Below the pieces are notes generated by a model. It saw only the letters and a program-made list of their open reading frames with translations. It ran no database searches and was not told the DNA's origin. Positions 4,462 to 8,002 of a stretch of DNA of 8,002 nt are shown piece by piece. How positions within the stretch are numbered: position 1 is the first letter of the stretch; each line of letters opens with the position of its first letter. A program made the position numbers and the translations under genes. The stretch comes from Sphingomonadaceae bacterium (GTDB lineage Bacteria > Pseudomonadota > Alphaproteobacteria > Sphingomonadales > Sphingomonadaceae): contig CANEVG010000152.1 of assembly GCA_947442095.1 (NCBI GenBank), positions 1-8,002 on the forward strand, read 5' to 3'.

Positions 4462-7164
4462 ATGAATGATTTTTCCGGGGCTCAGCAAGGAACGCAAGCT
4501 GAACCGCTGCGCGTGTCGCGTGATTATGCGCGCACCCAGCGGCGGCGCGAACGTGTGCCGACCCCGCCGGTCAGCCGCAGCGATGTGGCCGGTGCCGCGT
4601 TCCTCTTCGGCACGGGACCGGGACGGCGGCTGATCGCCCGGGGGTGGCCGCACATGGCGCTGCCCACGATGCTCGGGGTGGCCGGGCTTGCGGCCGCGAA
4701 CGGCACCATCCAGCCGACGATAGCGCCGATCCTTGCGCTGCTGGCCTCGGCTTTGATGTTCATGACGCGCTTCACTTCAAGCTATGAGAACAAGGGCGAT
4801 CATTCCGCCGCTATGCGGATGGGGCTGATGGTCGCCTCGATCGGCTTGCCGCTGTTCATCTATGGCATCGCCATCAGCATCTGGGCCGCCAGCGGGCTGG
4901 TGCCCTGGGAGCAGGCGCTTGCTCTTTTGGTTACAATCTCGCTGCTTGCCACGGTCACCGAATCGGGCCGTCTCGCCGGAATGCTCACCGCTGAAGTCGC
5001 GATGTGGTCCGGTGTCATGTGGGTGATCAGTTCCAGCGGCGGTATCTTGACCATGGTGATCGGCGGCGTGATCGCCGGAGTTGCCTACCTGCGCCAGCGC
5101 GAGGTCGACATCAAGGAACGCCTCGCGGTCGAGGAAGGTGCGCGCTTGCAGACCCGTGCGCAGGAGATCCTCGCCGATTATGAAGAGACCGGACAGGGCT
5201 GGTTCTGGGAAACTGACCGCCGCGGCCTGCTCACCTACATCTCGGGGCCCGTTGCCGAAGCGCTGGGGCAGGAGGTGGAAGCTCTGCTCGGCCGGCCATT
5301 TGCCGAGCTGTTCAATCCGGTCGATACGGCGGGTGAGGGCGAACGCACGCTTGCCTTCCATCTGTCCGCCCGCTCCAGCTTCAGCGAGTTGCCCTTGCGT
5401 GCCGCTGTGGCAGACGAGGAACGCTGGTGGTCGGTCACGGGCCGCCCGTCCTACGATGCCTTCAACAATTTCGAGGGCTTTCGCGGTTCGGGCACTGATC
5501 TCACCGAAAAGCGCCGCTCGCAGGAACACGCCTCGCGACTGGCCCACTTCGATTCGCTCACAGGCCTCTCGAACCGCTTCCAGATGTCGCAGACGCTAGA
5601 AAAAATCCTCACCGCCCCGCAGGAGCTGCATCGCAACTGCTCGGTGTTTCTGCTCGATCTCGACCGGTTCAAGCAGGTCAACGATACGCTCGGCCATCCG
5701 GCGGGCGATGCGCTGCTCAAGACGGTGGCGCAGCGGCTCGAACGCGTGGTCGGCACAGTCGGACGGGTCGGGCGGCTTGGCGGCGACGAATTCCAGGTGA
5801 TCCTTGCCGGCAAGATCGAGCGCGACAAGCTTGCGCATCTGGCGGAACGGATCATCGAACAACTGAGCCAGCCCTATTCGATCGAAGGCAGCCGCGTCAT
5901 GATCGGCGCGTCGGTGGGCATTGCGGTCGCTCCCGATGACGGGGTCACCAGCGAGGCGCTGATCCGCAATGCAGACCTTGCGCTCTATGCCGCCAAAGAC
6001 GGTGGGCGCGGGCGCCACCACTTCTATGCGGCGGATCTCCACAGCGATGCCGAAGAGCGCCGCCGGCTGGAAGAAGATCTGCGCGATGCGATAACCCACG
6101 GCAATCTCGAGCTCTACTATCAGCCTGTGGTGCAGACCGCGACCGAGCGGATCACCGGGTTCGAGGCGCTCTTGCGCTGGAACCACTCCAACCATGGCTT
6201 CATCTCGCCTGGCAAGTTTGTGCCGATTGCCGAAGACGCGGGCCTCATTGTCAGGATCGGCGAATGGGCGCTGCGCACCGCATGCATGGACATGGCAAAG
6301 TGGCCGGAGGACGTGCGCGTCGCGGTCAACGTCTCACCGCTGCAGTTTGCCAATCCCGCACTGCCCGCGCAGATCACCAGCGCGCTGGCGCAGGCAGGCG
6401 TCGCGGCCGACCGGCTGGAGTTAGAGATCACCGAAAGCGTGTTCCTGGGCGATGATACCGCCACCGAGACCATGTTCCGCGCGCTCAAGGGCATCGGCGT
6501 GCGTCTCGCGCTCGATGATTTCGGCACCGGCTATTCCTCGCTCGGCTATCTGAAGCGCGCACCGTTCGACAAGATCAAGATCGACCAGTCGTTCGTGCGC
6601 GGCGCAACCGAAAACGGCAGTCGCAACGGTGCGATCATTGCCTCCATCGTCAGCCTCGCCGAAGCGCTTGGCATGGAAACCACCGCCGAAGGTGTGGAAA
6701 CGCTCGACGAGCTGGATCTGGTCCGTATGCTCGGCTGCAGCCACGTGCAGGGCTTTATCTACGAACACCCGCTTTCCTCGGCAAACACCGCTTCGCGGCT
6801 TGCCACCGGGCTCGTCGCCATTGCGCGCGGGCCGCGCTCGTCCCGCGCCTCACGCCAGGCCATGCTGCGCCGCGTCGTGCTCGATCACGGCGGGCATCGT
6901 TACAGTGGCACGTTGCGCAACATGTCGCTCACCGGTGCGCTGGTCGAAGGGCTGTGGAACGTGCCGCACGGCACGATCTTCCGCATCCAGCTCTCGGATG
7001 GCCACTCGGTCACGGCTACCTGCCGCTGGGCCAGCGAGGACCGCATGGGCGTCGAGTTCTCGCAGCCGCTGCGTCTCGACGAAGACGGCCGCGTCGCCGC
7101 TGTGGCGATCCGCTCATCGCTCACCGTCCCCGATCCCGCGGCCAACCAGCGCAAGGTGGGCTAG
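4462..7164 (+). CDS. Membrane-anchored PAS-GGDEF-EAL-PilZ protein (bifunctional c-di-GMP enzyme)
   Basis: A 900-residue signalling protein at the inner membrane. Residues 1-64 are a basic cytoplasmic tail, and about six hydrophobic segments follow (roughly 66-84, 86-103, 118-141, 149-166, 172-190, 193-210). A PAS domain (about 235-348) ends in the typical GFRGSGTDLTE stretch. The GGDEF domain (about 355-520) has an intact GGDEF motif at 440-444 with D399, N407 and D416, so diguanylate cyclase activity is expected. No RxxD inhibitory site is present at its usual place (431-434 reads GTVG). The EAL domain (about 534-785) keeps the phosphodiesterase residues: E568 (EALLRW), N623, E655, D685/D686 (LDDFGTG), K706, E743 and Q763. 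A C-terminal PilZ-like domain (about 795-885) has NMSLTG at 820-825 after an arginine-rich stretch. Both enzymes look competent; which dominates is unknown. ATG at 4462 has no clear Shine-Dalgarno, so the exact start is uncertain. The gene stands alone on this strand. Confidence 0.93.
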   Translation: MNDFSGAQQGTQAEPLRVSRDYARTQRRRERVPTPPVSRSDVAGAAFLFGTGPGRRLIARGWPHMALPTMLGVAGLAAANGTIQPTIAPILALLASALMFMTRFTSSYENKGDHSAAMRMGLMVASIGLPLFIYGIAISIWAASGLVPWEQALALLVTISLLATVTESGRLAGMLTAEVAMWSGVMWVISSSGGILTMVIGGVIAGVAYLRQREVDIKERLAVEEGARLQTRAQEILADYEETGQGWFWETDRRGLLTYISGPVAEALGQEVEALLGRPFAELFNPVDTAGEGERTLAFHLSARSSFSELPLRAAVADEERWWSVTGRPSYDAFNNFEGFRGSGTDLTEKRRSQEHASRLAHFDSLTGLSNRFQMSQTLEKILTAPQELHRNCSVFLLDLDRFKQVNDTLGHPAGDALLKTVAQRLERVVGTVGRVGRLGGDEFQVILAGKIERDKLAHLAERIIEQLSQPYSIEGSRVMIGASVGIAVAPDDGVTSEALIRNADLALYAAKDGGRGRHHFYAADLHSDAEERRRLEEDLRDAITHGNLELYYQPVVQTATERITGFEALLRWNHSNHGFISPGKFVPIAEDAGLIVRIGEWALRTACMDMAKWPEDVRVAVNVSPLQFANPALPAQITSALAQAGVAADRLELEITESVFLGDDTATETMFRALKGIGVRLALDDFGTGYSSLGYLKRAPFDKIKIDQSFVRGATENGSRNGAIIASIVSLAEALGMETTAEGVETLDELDLVRMLGCSHVQGFIYEHPLSSANTASRLATGLVAIARGPRSSRASRQAMLRRVVLDHGGHRYSGTLRNMSLTGALVEGLWNVPHGTIFRIQLSDGHSVTATCRWASEDRMGVEFSQPLRLDEDGRVAAVAIRSSLTVPDPAANQRKVG

Positions 7165-7173
7165 CGCACCATT

Positions 7174-7209
7174 CCTCCCGCTTGGGGGAGGGGTACCACC
7201 GAAGGTGGT
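7174..7209. repeat. Tandem GC-rich hairpins, likely dispersed repeat acting as bidirectional terminator
   Basis: Two adjacent stem-loops fill the convergent gap: CCTCCC (7174-7179) with GGGAGG (7186-7191), and ACCACC (7195-7200) with GGTGGT (7204-7209) around a GAA loop. Both can be lengthened by G-U pairs. The first lies nine bases after the stop of the c-di-GMP gene, the second about 30 bases past the stop of the DUF4197 gene. The layout resembles the short GC-rich hairpin repeats I recall between convergent genes in sphingomonads; copy number cannot be seen from one window. There is no T-run on the plus strand. Confidence 0.55.
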
Positions 7210-7240
7210 GGGGGGCACACTCCTCCTCTTCCTCCTACCA

Positions 7241-8002
7241 CTACCGCCCGAAGATCTTCGCGAGCAGCTTGCTGCCTGTGCCCAACGGATTGGCGCGGAT
7301 GGCACGCTCCTGTTCGCCGAGGTAGAGGAACACCCCGTCGCTGGCCTTCTGCGTGACATAGCTCGTCAGGTCCTTGGCGCCGAATTGCCCGGCCAGCAGG
7401 CGGTTCCTTGCAGCCACGCGGTCCATCGCCTGAAACGCCTTCACTGCTGAAAGCGATTTGGCCACGACTGGGGTCATTTCGGTCTGCAGATCTGGCCCCA
7501 TGGTCCGGCGGAAATAGTCGGTCGCCGATGTGTCGCCGCCGGTCACGATGCCCAGCGCGTCATTCACGGTCATGCGCGCGATCGCCGTCTTGAGCAGCGG
7601 CAGCGCCTTGCTCACTGCGCCTTCGGCTGCGGCATTAAGCTTGCCAGTGAGGTTGCCAGTCAACCCCGTCCGGTCGAGCGTCGAGACCAGGCCATTGAGC
7701 CTGCCGAGCGCGCCGGGCAGGCCAATGCGCACTTTGGGGTCATTCGCAAACCCGCCCGCCCGGCCCAGTTGGCCCACCACGCGCTCGGCTGCCGTGCCAA
7801 GCGCGAGCTTGAGGCCGTTTGAAGCCTCGCTGCTGGTCACGTTCGCCGGGGGCGCAGTGATGGCCGGACTGCGGGCTGGCGTGGATGTGGGCAGGGGCAC
7901 AGGCGAGGCAGTTGACGCAGACGTGGCGGTTGGCGCAGGGCCAAGGATGCGGCCGAGCAGGTCCTTTGCGTCTTGCACCGATTGCGCTGCAGCGCTGCTG
8001 GC
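7241..8002 (-). CDS. DUF4197 family protein, 5' end beyond the window
   Basis: The frame is open from the window edge to TAG at 7243-7241 and gives 253 residues of a partial protein. A DUF4197 domain starts near residue 58 (counted from the window edge) and runs to the C-terminus. Recognisable family segments are AERVVGQLGR, DPKVRIGLPG, ALGIVTGGDTSATDYFRRT, YVTQKASDGVFLYLGEQE and the closing NPLGTGSKLLAKIFG. DUF4197 proteins of proteobacteria are usually exported, about 220-250 residues long and of unknown function. The edge residues ASSAAAQS could be the end of a signal peptide whose beginning lies outside; a GTG at 7978-7976 is an alternative but less likely start. An Ala/Pro/Ser/Thr-rich linker (residues 22-57) separates a short N-terminal segment, VQDAKDLLGRILG, from the domain. 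It converges on the c-di-GMP gene and shares the hairpin region with it. Confidence 0.9.
   Translation of the reverse strand, partial: ASSAAAQSVQDAKDLLGRILGPAPTATSASTASPVPLPTSTPARSPAITAPPANVTSSEASNGLKLALGTAAERVVGQLGRAGGFANDPKVRIGLPGALGRLNGLVSTLDRTGLTGNLTGKLNAAAEGAVSKALPLLKTAIARMTVNDALGIVTGGDTSATDYFRRTMGPDLQTEMTPVVAKSLSAVKAFQAMDRVAARNRLLAGQFGAKDLTSYVTQKASDGVFLYLGEQERAIRANPLGTGSKLLAKIFGR

Noticed and set aside
4458..4469. Three-codon frame ATG-GAT-GAA-TGA overlapping the start of the c-di-GMP gene
   Set aside because: It looks like a minimal leader frame but has no ribosome site, and a frame this short is expected by chance.
4777..5547. A 256-codon minus-strand frame opposite the membrane and PAS region
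   Set aside because: It is antisense to membrane segments and PAS, with no recognisable family and no ribosome site context.
5596..6195. A 199-codon minus-strand frame opposite the GGDEF-EAL region
   Set aside because: It is the complementary-frame shadow typically seen opposite GGDEF-EAL genes. The sense strand carries every catalytic motif.
7114..7359. Minus-strand frame reading through the double hairpin with a PPTTFGGTPPP-type translation
   Set aside because: Such translations come from the hairpin repeat itself. The frame conflicts with DUF4197 upstream and the c-di-GMP gene on the other strand.
6629..7450. A 273-codon plus-strand frame spanning the end of the c-di-GMP gene and the DUF4197 gene
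   Set aside because: It runs out of frame through two real genes and the hairpin region. Its Ser/Arg/Pro-rich translation is a shadow.

Overview
This window looks like chromosomal DNA of a high-GC alphaproteobacterium, most likely a sphingomonad (Sphingomonadales, Novosphingobium-like). The assignment rests on protein style (a globin-coupled chemotaxis receptor remnant, a GGDEF-EAL-PilZ protein, a DUF4197 protein, a D-aminoacylase-family amidohydrolase beside an MDR reductase) and on the type of GC-rich intergenic hairpins. It is inferred from sequence reading alone, without a database comparison.

Layout from left to right. Bases 33-566 (+) hold a decayed globin-coupled methyl-accepting chemotaxis protein: the start of the globin domain is fused in frame to the last part of the chemoreceptor signalling domain, with two internal stop codons. 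A 12-bp hairpin (569-604) separates it from a convergent minus-strand block. That block contains, in transcription order, a PhaZ-like alpha/beta hydrolase (4356-3472), an amidohydrolase of the N-acyl-D-amino-acid deacylase type (3370-1622) and a zinc-independent-looking MDR oxidoreductase (1622-609). The last two overlap by one base (TAATG) and are very probably translationally coupled. A good sigma70-type promoter lies in the gap before the amidohydrolase. The hydrolase may therefore be a separate transcription unit, or may feed into the same operon by read-through.

A 105-bp divergent spacer (4357-4461) with a 15-bp palindrome separates the hydrolase from a 900-residue plus-strand membrane protein (4462-7164). 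That protein carries about six membrane segments, then PAS, GGDEF, EAL and PilZ domains, so it combines c-di-GMP synthesis, breakdown and possible binding in one chain. Its 3' end is followed by two adjacent GC-rich hairpins (7174-7209) that resemble a dispersed sphingomonad repeat and could stop transcription from both sides. The window ends inside a convergent minus-strand DUF4197 gene (7241 to beyond 8002).

Functionally, the minus-strand block reads as a small catabolic or detoxifying unit (ester or thioester hydrolase, amide hydrolase, NADPH-dependent reductase) whose substrate cannot be told from sequence. The right half is second-messenger signalling. I see no mobile element, CRISPR array, tRNA, rRNA or phage gene. 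The items most worth a second look are the chemoreceptor remnant, the amidohydrolase that seems to lack two canonical metal-binding histidines, and the c-di-GMP protein with PilZ fused behind EAL.
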